Source of the DNA: an uncultured Clostridium sp.
Lineage (GTDB): Bacteria > Bacillota > Clostridia > TANB77 > CAG-508
Reading direction: 5' to 3'
NCBI GenBank assembly: GCA_946409935.1
Contig: CAMJYG010000021.1
Location: 1-40,220, forward strand
Length of the DNA stretch: 40,220 bases
Part shown: one piece after another, positions 1 to 8,212 of the stretch
Layout: every line of letters starts with the position of its first letter
Numbering within the stretch: the stretch's first letter is position 1
Notes under the pieces: generated by a model
The model's input: only the letters and a program-made list of their open reading frames with translations
Told to the model about the DNA's origin: nothing
Database searches by the model: none
Made by a program: the position numbers and the translations under genes

Positions 1-1128
1 ACAAAAAGAATTGTTGATTTTGGATTCCATAAATTATGTTTTAAATGATGCTTTATTCTTCCAACTTCACACATTCCACTTGCTGATATTATTATACTTG
101 GTGTTTGATCCTCATTTAGAGCTTTTGATTCTTCCGCTGATGGAGTAAATTTTAAACCGGGAAATTCTAATGGGTTATCTCCCCTTAATATTTGCTCTTG
201 AATTTCTCTTTCAAATAAATTTGTATTTTCTCTAAAAACTTCTGTTGCAGATATTGCAAGTGGGCTATCTACATATACTGCAGATTTCATTAAAGTTTTA
301 TATTTTCTTTTAAATTCATCATCATCCTTAGTTTCTTTTAGCTTATTTATCTCATATAATATTTCTTGTGTTCTTCCTACAGCAAATGATGGTATTACTA
401 CTGTTCCTCCATTATCTAATGTTTGAGAAACAATATCCAAAAATAGCTCTGCTTTTTCATCATTTCTAAGGTGTATTCTACTACCATAAGTTGATTCCAT
501 TACTAGATAATCTGCATCTTCTATCATTGTTGGTGAATCTAATAATGGTATATCATTATTTCCTAAATCACCTGTAAAGACTGTTTTTGTTTCTTTTCCA
601 TTCTCATTTGTCCACAATTCTATAATGCTTGAACCCAACATATGTCCAGCATCATTAAATCTTACATGAATGTCTTTTGTTATTTCAATTATTTCATCAT
701 ATTGAATTGGTTCAAATATCTCTAAACACCTTGCAGCTTCCTGAGCAGTATACATTGGTGGTATTTCCTTTTCACCTTTTCTTTTTCTCTTTTTATTTTT
801 CCATTCACTTTCCATTTCTTGAATATGTCCGGCTATCTGGTAACATTAAAGTACACAAATCACAGGTTGCTTTATGTGCATATATTTTATTTCTAAAACC
901 TTCATTATATAATTTAGGTATTCTTCCAGAATGGTCAATATGAGCATGTGTTAATAACATAAAATCAATTTCTTTTGGATCAAACTCAAAATTTTCAGCG
1001 TTTTGTAATTCTAATTCTTCTTTTCCCTGCCACATTCCACAGTCTACTAAGAATTTTTTTCCACAGGCTTCTACTAAAAAATTCGAACCAGTAACAGTTT
1101 GTGTTGCTCCTAAAAATGTAATCTTCAT
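1..1128 (-). pseudogene. MBL-fold/beta-CASP RNA-processing hydrolase, frameshifted, 3' end beyond window
   Basis: Zinc-dependent metallo-beta-lactamase of the beta-CASP/RMMBL type (CPSF73-like bacterial exoribonucleases). The N-terminal part has GATQTVTGS and the metal motif THAHIDH. The downstream part has FNDAGHMLGSS, TGDLGN, the beta-CASP motif ESTYGSR, IISASGMCEVGRI and KHHLKHNLW at the window edge. The two halves lie in different frames. At 829-832 the coding strand reads AGCCGG where AGCGGA (Ser-Gly) is expected, so one extra base shifts the frame and the first half stops at 805. No other stop interrupts the downstream frame up to base 1. I chose the ATG at 1128, eight bases after AAGGAAGG, over the ATG at 1152. 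Both halves look well conserved, so this is either a very recent inactivation or a sequencing or assembly error. The C-terminus lies outside the window. Confidence 0.85.
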
Positions 1129-1152
1129 TAAAAAATCCTTCCTTTCCTTCAA

Positions 1153-1186
1153 CCAATGGAGACTTTCTTAAATTTGCAACCATTGG
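1153..1186. repeat. short inverted repeat in the leader of the MBL gene
   Basis: Perfect 7-base arms, CCAATGG at 1153-1159 and CCATTGG at 1180-1186, with a 20-base loop. It sits between the stop of the upstream 526-aa gene and the ribosome binding site of the MBL gene. It has no U-tract, so it is probably not a terminator. It may be an mRNA hairpin or a protein-binding palindrome. Confidence 0.4.
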
Positions 1187-1193
1187 ACGCTAA

Positions 1194-2774
1194 CTAAGTA
1201 AATATCTTAATCTTTTTTCCAAACTTTATTTCTAAATCCTTTTTATCTAAATTAACCATATTAGATATTTCTATTTTCTCTTCAAATATTTCTTCATCAA
1301 ATATCTGTATAAAAAATTTATCCTTTTCTTTAGTAATTTTTATTGAAATATTTTCTAAATCAATAACTCTTACTTTAAAAATTTCTTTTAAAATTTGATA
1401 TTCAAATTCCTTATCTTTTGATATAATATCTAGAACCTTTATTTCATGAGCTTTGTCAATTAAATCTTTTTGAACTCCCTCGATTTCTTCTCTTATATCT
1501 TCTAATTCCAAAACATTTTTATCAATATTAAAAGGCAATAAACAATAATACCTAAATTCATAAATAAGTTTTATTAAATCTTGCTTTGTATCTACTTTTT
1601 TAATTTTTGTTTTATAACACTTTAAAAAAGCTGTTTGAAGAAGTTTTAAAAGATTTTCTATTTCATCTTCTAAGTTTTTTGTATCTACTAACCTTAAACA
1701 TGCTTCTTTTTCTTCCAACTTTTTCCTATATTCCATATATTTCTGAGGATTTAATAATTCATTTAATTCTTCTATCTTTTTTAATCTTTCTTCTCTTTCT
1801 TCTTCCATTAGTTTTGATAAAATTCTTAAACTGAATATTTTCTCTTGCAAAGGTAATTTTTCATTTCTTTTTTTGTATTCATTTTGTAGCAAAGCTTTAT
1901 TATTTATAGTTTCATCTAATATTTTAATTTCTTCAGTTAATTTTCTTTTTTCAGCAGTTACCTTTTCCACAAAGTTTTTATTATCTTTTATTAAATTCAT
2001 CTTTTCTTCAATTTCACTTTTAGATTTAAGCATGTCGTCTTTTAATTTTACATTAAATTTTAAAGAAATCAAAATAGAAATTTTATTTAATAATTCTATT
2101 AATTCTTTTTCTAATTCCTCACCATAAATTTCATCTAGTTGATTTTTAAATGATTCAAAGTAATCTATTATAAATTCCTTATTTTTTATCCAATTGTTTA
2201 AGAAATTATGACCAACTAATATTCTTAAATTTTGATAAATTAGGTTATGTGAAATACTCTCAATTTCTCGTGGTAAGGTTGTCCATGAATAGCCATTAAA
2301 ATCACGCATTACCTCAACTGTATTTATACTATGTCCAACATTCAGCAACTCAGATAATGTTTTATTTAATAAATAATAATCTTCTTTTATAATTTTTTCC
2401 TTTTTACCTATTTTGGAAATACAATATAGCAATTTCCTTTCTATTGGATAACAAATAATTCTTTTACTTTTTTTTTCCACTAAAAAAGTTTTATTACCAA
2501 GAATTTTGCTTTCTTCAGAATGCATTTTTACTATTTTTATATCATCACATTCGTCTTTTATTATTCTTATTAAAGACTCTATAAATTCATCTTTTGACTC
2601 TACATTTTGCTTTACTTTTTCATAATCTTTATATGCTGTTTCTATTTTATATAAAATAGAAAGGAGAAGACTTTTTGTATTTTCATCAAAATTTTTCTTT
2701 TCCAAAACTTCTTCTAATTCATTATTATAATTTTTAATAACAATCTTATCAAGAAAATTTTCCTTTTTTTGCAC
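1194..2774 (-). CDS. unrecognised 526-aa coiled-coil protein
   Basis: I do not recognise a family. The protein is Lys/Glu/Ile-rich with no signal peptide or convincing membrane segment. The N-terminal third (to about residue 250) is mixed helix/strand with an aromatic patch near NGYSWTTLPREIESISHNL. Residues about 250-390 are heptad-rich coiled coil (EEKMNLIKDNKNF, KRLTEEIKILDE-like stretches), and the last ~100 residues are mixed again. Translation starts at GTG (2774), six bases after AGAAAGGAG. It lies about 65 bases upstream of the frameshifted MBL gene on the same strand and just downstream of a nested palindromic element. No catalytic motif is visible, and a structural or scaffold role is only a guess. 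Confidence 0.75.
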   Translation of the reverse strand: MQKKENFLDKIVIKNYNNELEEVLEKKNFDENTKSLLLSILYKIETAYKDYEKVKQNVESKDEFIESLIRIIKDECDDIKIVKMHSEESKILGNKTFLVEKKSKRIICYPIERKLLYCISKIGKKEKIIKEDYYLLNKTLSELLNVGHSINTVEVMRDFNGYSWTTLPREIESISHNLIYQNLRILVGHNFLNNWIKNKEFIIDYFESFKNQLDEIYGEELEKELIELLNKISILISLKFNVKLKDDMLKSKSEIEEKMNLIKDNKNFVEKVTAEKRKLTEEIKILDETINNKALLQNEYKKRNEKLPLQEKIFSLRILSKLMEEEREERLKKIEELNELLNPQKYMEYRKKLEEKEACLRLVDTKNLEDEIENLLKLLQTAFLKCYKTKIKKVDTKQDLIKLIYEFRYYCLLPFNIDKNVLELEDIREEIEGVQKDLIDKAHEIKVLDIISKDKEFEYQILKEIFKVRVIDLENISIKITKEKDKFFIQIFDEEIFEEKIEISNMVNLDKKDLEIKFGKKIKIFT

Positions 2775-2791
2775 TATTTTCTCCTTTCTAT

Positions 2792-2949
2792 GTTAAGATT
2801 CACAGCTAATAGAACTTTAAGCCCGCGCCAGCAATTACTATATATTTTTTTAGGAGGCAACTGAGCGGGAATCGCTTGGAGGTGCCTGAAAAAATATATA
2901 GTCATTGCGCTAGGCAGAGCATACTATTTTTAAAGCTGTGAATTGTAAC
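2792..2949. repeat. nested palindromic (MITE-like) element, arm type C
   Basis: The outer arms GTTAAGATTCACAGCT (2792-2807) and AGCTGTGAATTGTAAC (2934-2949) are inverted copies matching at 14 of 16 positions. Inside, an arm beginning GCCCGCGCCAG at 2821 followed by an AT stem pairs with an AT stem and GCGCTAGGCAGAGC ending near 2920. The centre holds AGGCA/TGCCT around a GC-rich loop. The inner layout (C-rich 5' edge with CCAG, long stem, then GCAGG/GCAGAGC 3' edge) matches the elements at 6748 and 18046 although the stem sequence differs. It fills the gap between ftsK and the 526-aa gene. Confidence 0.65.
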
Positions 2950-2953
2950 CTTT

Positions 2954-5413
2954 CTAATTTGCAATTTTATTATCAGTATTCCCCATTTTTAGTTCATTTA
3001 ATTTTTCCAAAGTCATAAGAACTTCTCTTGGCTTACTACCCTGATATCCAGAAATAACTCCTCTTTCTTCCATTTGATCTATTATACGTCCAGCCCTTGC
3101 ATAACCAACTTTAAATCTTCTTTGTATAAAAGATGTTGAAGCCTGTCCTGTTTCCACAACTGTTTGAATTGCATCCATTAAAAATGGGTCTGTTTCGTCT
3201 TCTTCTGCTTGCTCTTGTGCTAGTTCCTTATCTGTTTTATTACTATTTTCAATGCTTTCTAATATATCTTCACTATATGTTGCTGTTCCATTTGATTTTA
3301 TAAAATCTACTATTTTTTCTACTTCATCATCTGTTACAAACGCTCCTTGAACTCTTGAAGGCTTTGGTGCTCCTGATGGGAAGAAAAGCATATCACCTTT
3401 TCCTAACAATTTTTCAGCGCCAATACTATCTAATATTGTCCTAGAATCTACTTGTGATGATACCGCAAAGGCAATTCTTGAAGGTACATTTGCTTTAATT
3501 AGCCCTGTAATTACGTCAACAGAAGGTCTTTGTGTTGCTATAACTAAATGCATACCAGCAGCCCTCGCTTTTTGAGCTAATCTACATATAGCATCTTCAA
3601 CATCGTTTTTAGCAACCATCATTAAATCTGCAAGCTCATCAATAATTATTACTATTTGAGGTAATTTCCCCGTTCCTTCTTCTTTTTCAACAGCACTATT
3701 ATACCCTTTTAAATCTCTTACTCCTTTTCCAGCAAACAAGTTATATCTATTATCCATTTCTTGCACAGCCCAAGCAAGTGCTCCTGCAGCTTTTCTTGGA
3801 TCAGTAACAACAGGTATTAATAAATGTGGTATACCATTGTATACGGATAACTCAACAACCTTAGGATCAACCATTACAAATTTTACCTCACTTGGTTTAG
3901 ATTTGTAAATTATACTTGTTATAATTGTGTTAATACAAACACTCTTTCCTGAACCTGTTGAACCAGCTATAAGAACGTGTGGCATTTTAGCTATATCCGC
4001 AAGTTGTATATTACCAGCAACGTCTTTACCCAGAGCAATTGTTAATTTAGATTTTGCATCTTTAAATTCATCACTATCTAAAACTTCTCTTAAATGTACT
4101 GCTTCTCTTTCACTATTTGGTACTTCTATACCAACAGCTTGCTTTCCTGGTATTGGTGCTTCAATTCTTATTGTCTCAGCGGCCAAATTAAGTGCTATAT
4201 CATCAGCTAAGTTAGCAATTTTACTTACACGAACTCCTTCTGATGGCTTTAATTCATATCTTGTTATAGCCGGACCTACTGATACATTTTCAACTTTTGC
4301 TGAAACACCAAAACTATATAAAGTTTTTTGTAATCTTGTAGCTGTATCTGTTAAGGCTTTTGCTCCTCCTTTTAAAGATTTCTTATCTGGTTTGCTTAAA
4401 ATTTCAACAGGAGGATATTCATAATGTTCATCTTCAACTGTAATTGTATGTTCTAATTGTAATACGGCTCTTTTCTTTTCCTCTTTTTGTTCTTCAACAT
4501 CTTTAAACAAATTGTTTTCAATTACATCCGGCTTAAATTCTGCTTTTGAAACCACTTCATTTTTTTGATATTTAGTTTCCTTTGTTAGTGGTTCTAGGTC
4601 TTCCCCAGAATGGTCATATTTTTTAAAACCGGGTCTTTCATCAGCACTATCAACAATTCTTCCACCAAAATTAATTTTTATTTGATTTTCCATTTGACCT
4701 TTTTCTTGTTGTCTTCTCTGTTTTTCTAATTCTTTTTGTTCTATTCTTTCTTGTTTTTCTCTTTTCCTTCTTTGAGCTAAAGATTCTCTTTGTTGATTTT
4801 CATTATCATTGTGTATTTCTTGTTTTCTAGATATTCTATTTTCTCTTCTTCTTTCTTTTTCTTCTTCAATTTTTTCAATAAAATTACCTATTATTTCTGA
4901 CATATTAATTCCAAATGTAAATACAACTAATACTACAGCAATTCCTATACATAATATTACAGCACCAATATCTCCTAATAACTTTGCAAGTGGTACTGCA
5001 GCAACAGAACCAATTGCTCCTCCACCTTTACTCTGAGAACCAAGTAAATATGCATCTTTTACAACTTCTGATAATTCTTTATAAGATTGTAGCTCACCAC
5101 TTGAAATTTGAAATACGCTAAATACAACACATAAACTAACAATAAATATACCATATTGTATTAATTTAGGAGTTAACTCTTCTCTTCCTTCAGATGCAAG
5201 TTTTATACTAAGTAAGAAAATGCCAATAGGCAATACATATTGCACAATGCCTAACATTCCACCTAATATTTCATTTAGTTTTAAACCTATTACTCCGGAT
5301 TTTGTATATATTAATACTGCTAAAAGAATGCTAAATGCAATTAAAGCAACAATTGCCACATCCATTTTAGAAGCTTTTTTTCTCTTTTTATAAATCTTTT
5401 TTCTTTTTGCCAT
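2954..5413 (-). CDS. ftsK: DNA translocase FtsK/SpoIIIE
   Basis: Membrane-anchored, ATP-driven double-stranded DNA pump that clears chromosomal DNA from the closing septum (the SpoIIIE role in spore formers). The N-terminus is basic (MAKRKKIYKKRKK), followed by four hydrophobic segments within about residues 15-175, then a charged Glu/Arg/Gln-rich linker to about residue 330. The motor has Walker A GSTGSGKS near residue 485, Walker B IVIIIDELADLMM and the downstream IATQRPSVDVITG. The C-terminal gamma winged helix (QRRFKVGYARAGRIIDQME) is the DNA-orientation reader. Length is normal for the family. An upstream in-frame ATG at 5425 directly abuts AAAGGA, so the ATG at 5413 (12 bases from it) is preferred. 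It is last in the rsmD - 171-aa - ftsK run. Confidence 0.97.
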   Translation of the reverse strand: MAKRKKIYKKRKKASKMDVAIVALIAFSILLAVLIYTKSGVIGLKLNEILGGMLGIVQYVLPIGIFLLSIKLASEGREELTPKLIQYGIFIVSLCVVFSVFQISSGELQSYKELSEVVKDAYLLGSQSKGGGAIGSVAAVPLAKLLGDIGAVILCIGIAVVLVVFTFGINMSEIIGNFIEKIEEEKERRRENRISRKQEIHNDNENQQRESLAQRRKREKQERIEQKELEKQRRQQEKGQMENQIKINFGGRIVDSADERPGFKKYDHSGEDLEPLTKETKYQKNEVVSKAEFKPDVIENNLFKDVEEQKEEKKRAVLQLEHTITVEDEHYEYPPVEILSKPDKKSLKGGAKALTDTATRLQKTLYSFGVSAKVENVSVGPAITRYELKPSEGVRVSKIANLADDIALNLAAETIRIEAPIPGKQAVGIEVPNSEREAVHLREVLDSDEFKDAKSKLTIALGKDVAGNIQLADIAKMPHVLIAGSTGSGKSVCINTIITSIIYKSKPSEVKFVMVDPKVVELSVYNGIPHLLIPVVTDPRKAAGALAWAVQEMDNRYNLFAGKGVRDLKGYNSAVEKEEGTGKLPQIVIIIDELADLMMVAKNDVEDAICRLAQKARAAGMHLVIATQRPSVDVITGLIKANVPSRIAFAVSSQVDSRTILDSIGAEKLLGKGDMLFFPSGAPKPSRVQGAFVTDDEVEKIVDFIKSNGTATYSEDILESIENSNKTDKELAQEQAEEDETDPFLMDAIQTVVETGQASTSFIQRRFKVGYARAGRIIDQMEERGVISGYQGSKPREVLMTLEKLNELKMGNTDNKIAN

Positions 5414-5518
5414 TTTTACTATCATTCCTTTCTAGCACATATTTTAAATTGTATAAAAAAAACAGATACAAAAGCCTCCATTATATGACTTCTTATATCT
5501 GACTTCTGATTTCACTTT

Positions 5519-6022
5519 TTATTTTAATTCTTTTCTACTGTTTTGTATAGTTTTTATAGTATCTTCTAAAGAGATTTGCATTAAATTTAAGGCTTCTGAC
5601 ATATTCTTTCCTAATTTATCTAAAGCATTATTTAATACATCCTCTGTATTTGCCAATATACTATCTGCATACTCTTTTGTACCTTTAGAAATTTCTCTTG
5701 ACATTTCATTTGCAGTTTCTATAATTTCTGTTTTTTGTTCATATGCTTTTCTAGTTATTTCATGTTCATCAATCATAGAAATTATCCTATTTTCAGCTTC
5801 TTTAACTATTCCATCAGCTTCCTTTTGTGCTTCAACTAAAATTCTTTGTCTTTCTTCTTTAACCCATTTAGCTTGTTTTAATTCATCTGGAAGTTTTAAT
5901 CTAATTTCTTTTATTAAATCTAGCATTTGTTCTTTATCAACCACTCCCTTTGCTGAAAATGGTAGATTTCTACTTTTTTCTAATATATCTTCTAATGTTT
6001 CTAACAAAGTAAATATTTCCAT
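5519..6022 (-). CDS. coiled-coil protein, 'ATPase/ATP-synthase b-subunit-like' family
   Basis: About 167 residues, almost entirely helical and charged, with a central stretch (ILVEAQKEADGIVKEAENR) of the kind seen in F-type ATP synthase b subunits, V-type subunit H and DivIVA-like coiled coils. Such proteins are often annotated 'ATPase' in Clostridia beside rsmD and coaD, but the sequence has no nucleotide-binding motif and no transmembrane anchor. It lies 45 bases downstream of rsmD on the same strand; coaD, commonly between them, is absent. The in-frame ATG at 6034 sits directly on the AGAAAGGA motif, so the ATG at 6022 (MEIFTLLETLEDIL) is taken as the start. A role in division or envelope scaffolding is inferred only. 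Confidence 0.8.
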   Translation of the reverse strand: MEIFTLLETLEDILEKSRNLPFSAKGVVDKEQMLDLIKEIRLKLPDELKQAKWVKEERQRILVEAQKEADGIVKEAENRIISMIDEHEITRKAYEQKTEIIETANEMSREISKGTKEYADSILANTEDVLNNALDKLGKNMSEALNLMQISLEDTIKTIQNSRKELK

Positions 6023-6067
6023 TGTTTTTATCATTCCTTTCTAATGTGTACATCATGTTGAAAATTT

Positions 6068-6628
6068 CTATGCCTTATTTTCTTTACTTAAGAATATAAG
6101 ATGTGCTCGTCCATATTTTCTTTTACTTTTTATCTCTATATTTAAATCTTCTATCTGATTTATTATTCTCTCTTCATCATCTGATTCTATAATAATTATA
6201 GAATCTTGATTTATCAATTCTTTTTCTAAAATTATTTTAACTGAATTATATGCAAAATCTGTTGCATATGGTGGATCTATATATATTATGTCTAATTTTT
6301 CATTAATTTTATTACTTAGGACATCATCATATTGCATTTGATATGTATCTGTTTGACTTTCAAAATGGGTTTTTTGTATGTTTTTTTTTATAATATTCAT
6401 TGCTTCTTTTGAATTATCACACAAAATAGCTTTTTTAGCTCCTCTGCTTACAGCTTCTAGTCCTATTGAACCACTCCCAGAAAACAAGTCAAGAAAAACA
6501 CTATTTTGTATGTTAGGTTGTATTATATTAAATAAGGATTCTTTTACTCTATCTAATGTTGGTCTAGTATTTTTACCCTCTAAAGTATATAGTTTTGTTC
6601 CTCTTGCTTTACCAGCTATTATTCGCAT
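6068..6628 (-). CDS. rsmD: 16S rRNA (guanine(966)-N2)-methyltransferase RsmD
   Basis: SAM-dependent N2-methylation of G966 of 16S rRNA during small-subunit assembly. The start MRIIAGKARGTKL is the family signature. Further motifs are the substrate contact RPTLDRVKESLFN, the SAM-binding loop FLDLFSGSGSIGLEA and the catalytic (D/N)PPY as YIDPPYAT. Length of about 186 residues is normal. I chose the ATG at 6628 because homologues begin MRI-(A/S)-G. A second ATG (6637) lies closer to the AGAAAGG motif and would add three residues. It is first in the unit leading to ftsK, with a good promoter at 6652-6681. Confidence 0.95.
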   Translation of the reverse strand: MRIIAGKARGTKLYTLEGKNTRPTLDRVKESLFNIIQPNIQNSVFLDLFSGSGSIGLEAVSRGAKKAILCDNSKEAMNIIKKNIQKTHFESQTDTYQMQYDDVLSNKINEKLDIIYIDPPYATDFAYNSVKIILEKELINQDSIIIIESDDEERIINQIEDLNIEIKSKRKYGRAHLIFLSKENKA

Positions 6629-6651
6629 AAAAAACATCAAACCTTTCTTTG

Positions 6652-6681
6652 ATAATACTATTTTATTCTTTTTTTTGTCAA
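6652..6681 (-). promoter_or_regulatory. sigma-A-type promoter for rsmD - 171-aa - ftsK
   Basis: On the minus strand the -35 TTGACA (6676-6681) and -10 TATTAT (6652-6657) are separated by 18 bases, mostly A. The -10 box is about 20 bases from the rsmD start codon region. It lies between rsmD and the palindromic element at 6748. Confidence 0.65.
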
Positions 6682-6747
6682 TGTCAAGAGTATTAATAGA
6701 AATGTAATATACATTTAACAGTTCTGTAACATAGATTGAATTTTAAT

Positions 6748-6953
6748 GGTACAGTTCAGTGACAATATATCTAGAAGTCCGCACCAGTGATTAGTTATAA
6801 AAATTTTGTAATGGCTCGGGGGGACCGTTCAAGGATTTACAAAAGTTCGAAGAACTTTTGGCTAAATCCTTAGAATGGGGAGAATGAAAAAATTTTTTAT
6901 AACTAATCACGGTTAAGCAGGACAACGGAATTTTAAGTCACTGAACTGTAACC
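6748..6953. repeat. full-length three-tier palindromic (MITE-like) element, arm type A
   Basis: The outer arms GGTACAGTTCAGTGAC (6748-6763) and GTCACTGAACTGTAACC (6937-6953) are inverted copies differing by one base. The second tier is AGTCCGCACCAG then GTGATTAGTTATAA on the left and TTATAACTAATCAC then GGTTAAGCAGGAC on the right (6897-6923). It pairs over the 14-base stem and over GTCC/GGAC, leaving an asymmetric internal loop. The third tier, in the centre, is AAGGATTTA/TAAATCCTT enclosing CAAAAGTTC gaa GAACTTTTG. No reading frame of note lies inside. It occupies the gap between divIVA and rsmD. The right half is repeated almost exactly at 13284-13340. Confidence 0.8.
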
Positions 6954-6960
6954 AAACTTC

Positions 6961-6990
6961 AAAAAACTATCTATTACTAGATAGTTTTTT
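6961..6990 (-). terminator. rho-independent terminator after divIVA
   Basis: A stem of AAAAAACTATCTA and TAGATAGTTTTTT around the loop TTAC, 14 bases beyond the divIVA stop. The stem is flanked by A and T runs on both sides, so it can work in either direction. Here it would end the minus-strand mutL-to-divIVA run. Confidence 0.75.
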
Positions 6991-7003
6991 TCATTAGTGT
7001 ATA

Positions 7004-7459
7004 TTATTCATCATTTTTATTTATATCTTTTATTAATTCTAATTGTGAAATTAGCAATGACTCCATTTTTGCTTTATATATATCGAATTGTTTTTTTATA
7101 TCTTCTAATTCTTTCTTTTTTATAATTATTTCATTATCTAAATCATTAACTTGCTTTTGTGCTGTTCCTTTTGCTTCATTTATAATTTGATCAGCTTGCT
7201 GTCTTGCTATATCTTTTACATCTTCTGCAGTTGTTTGAGCCATTACCAATGTATTTTGCAATGTCTTTTCAATTGCCCTATAGTGTTCCAAACTTTGAGT
7301 TAATTCATCAACTTTGCTTTTTAATTCTGCTGCTTCTTTGTAACTTTTTGAATAATCAGCTGTTAAATCATCTAAAAAATCATCTACTTCTTCGACACTA
7401 TATCCATTCATCATTTGTTTTGAAAACTTTTTATTTTCTATATCTAATGGTGTTATCAT
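7004..7459 (-). CDS. divIVA: cell-division/polar scaffold DivIVA
   Basis: Membrane-curvature-sensing coiled-coil protein that marks septa and poles. The N-terminal signature is clear: MITPLDIENKKFSKQMMNGYSVEEVDDFLDDL region with the NGY...EVDxFLD core. A long coiled coil follows, and a second heptad region runs from about residue 85 to the end. At about 151 residues it is compact for the family. The ATG at 7459 is chosen because the family begins M-x-(T/S)PLDI. An in-frame ATG at 7471 directly abuts AAAGGA and is too close to be the start. It lies downstream of sepF on the same strand, as in most Firmicutes, but ylmG and ylmH, which usually separate the two, are missing. Confidence 0.95.
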   Translation of the reverse strand: MITPLDIENKKFSKQMMNGYSVEEVDDFLDDLTADYSKSYKEAAELKSKVDELTQSLEHYRAIEKTLQNTLVMAQTTAEDVKDIARQQADQIINEAKGTAQKQVNDLDNEIIIKKKELEDIKKQFDIYKAKMESLLISQLELIKDINKNDE

Positions 7460-7589
7460 TGTTACTAACATTCCTTTCTTAAGGTTCAAACTTATGTCAT
7501 ATTTCATAGTCTAAAATAAGTATTGCATTATATAACACAACTAACCATAGCCTGTTTTTGCAAATCAGCATAAAAACAAACCATATTTT

Positions 7590-8072
7590 CTAGTTTATTC
7601 CATTATTTTTTAACCATGAAACTGAAAGTTTGCTTTTTATTTCTTCTCTAGCCATTTCATTTGTAATTTCATAATTTGATGGTGCAACTAAAAAAATAGA
7701 ATTTGATACTTTTTGAATATATCCATCTAAAGCATATACTCCACCACTTATAAAATCTACTATTCTTCTAGCAACATCTTTATTAACATATTCTAAATTT
7801 ACAATTACAGATTTTTTTTCCTTTAAAAAACTACAAATTTCATCTGATTGCTCAAATGTTGTTGGTTGAGATATTACCATTTTAATTGCATTTGGTTGTG
7901 GCATTGCTACAACTTTATCTTTATTTTTTCTTCCAAATATTTTTCTATTATCATCTACTTCCTCAGTATCTTCATCTTCATAATCATAAACATTTTCATC
8001 TTCATATTCTTCTGGCTCTGCTGAATCCATTCCAAATAAATCCCAAACCTTATTCATTAATGCTCCTGACAT
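7590..8072 (-). CDS. sepF: cell division protein SepF
   Basis: Membrane-associated FtsZ partner that bundles FtsZ filaments and tethers the Z ring. The N-terminal amphipathic helix is MSGALMNKVWDLFGM. A strongly acidic Glu/Asp/Tyr linker (EYEDENVYDYEDEDTEE) follows, and the C-terminal SepF domain starts near residue 70 with VVISQP-like MVISQPTTFEQ, SVIVNLEYVNKDVARRIVDFISGGVYAL and the closing VAPSNYEI. At 160 residues it is of usual length. The ATG at 8072 is preceded by GGGAGG at an ideal distance, so the longer frame starting at 8153 is not used. It is flanked by the HlyD-like gene and divIVA on the same strand. Confidence 0.96.
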   Translation of the reverse strand: MSGALMNKVWDLFGMDSAEPEEYEDENVYDYEDEDTEEVDDNRKIFGRKNKDKVVAMPQPNAIKMVISQPTTFEQSDEICSFLKEKKSVIVNLEYVNKDVARRIVDFISGGVYALDGYIQKVSNSIFLVAPSNYEITNEMAREEIKSKLSVSWLKNNGIN

Positions 8073-8212
8073 AAAAAAACCTCCCAAAATCTTTCCTTTG
8101 TCTTTATTTTCTTTAGTATCTACTTTTTTTTCATAAATGTCAATATTTTTCAAGAATGTAATTAAGTTTTAATATTTTTGTAATAATTTTGTAATATTTT
8201 TATTGTATAAAA

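Noticed and set aside
3927..4424. 165-codon plus-strand frame
   Set aside because: Antisense to the well-supported ftsK motor domain.
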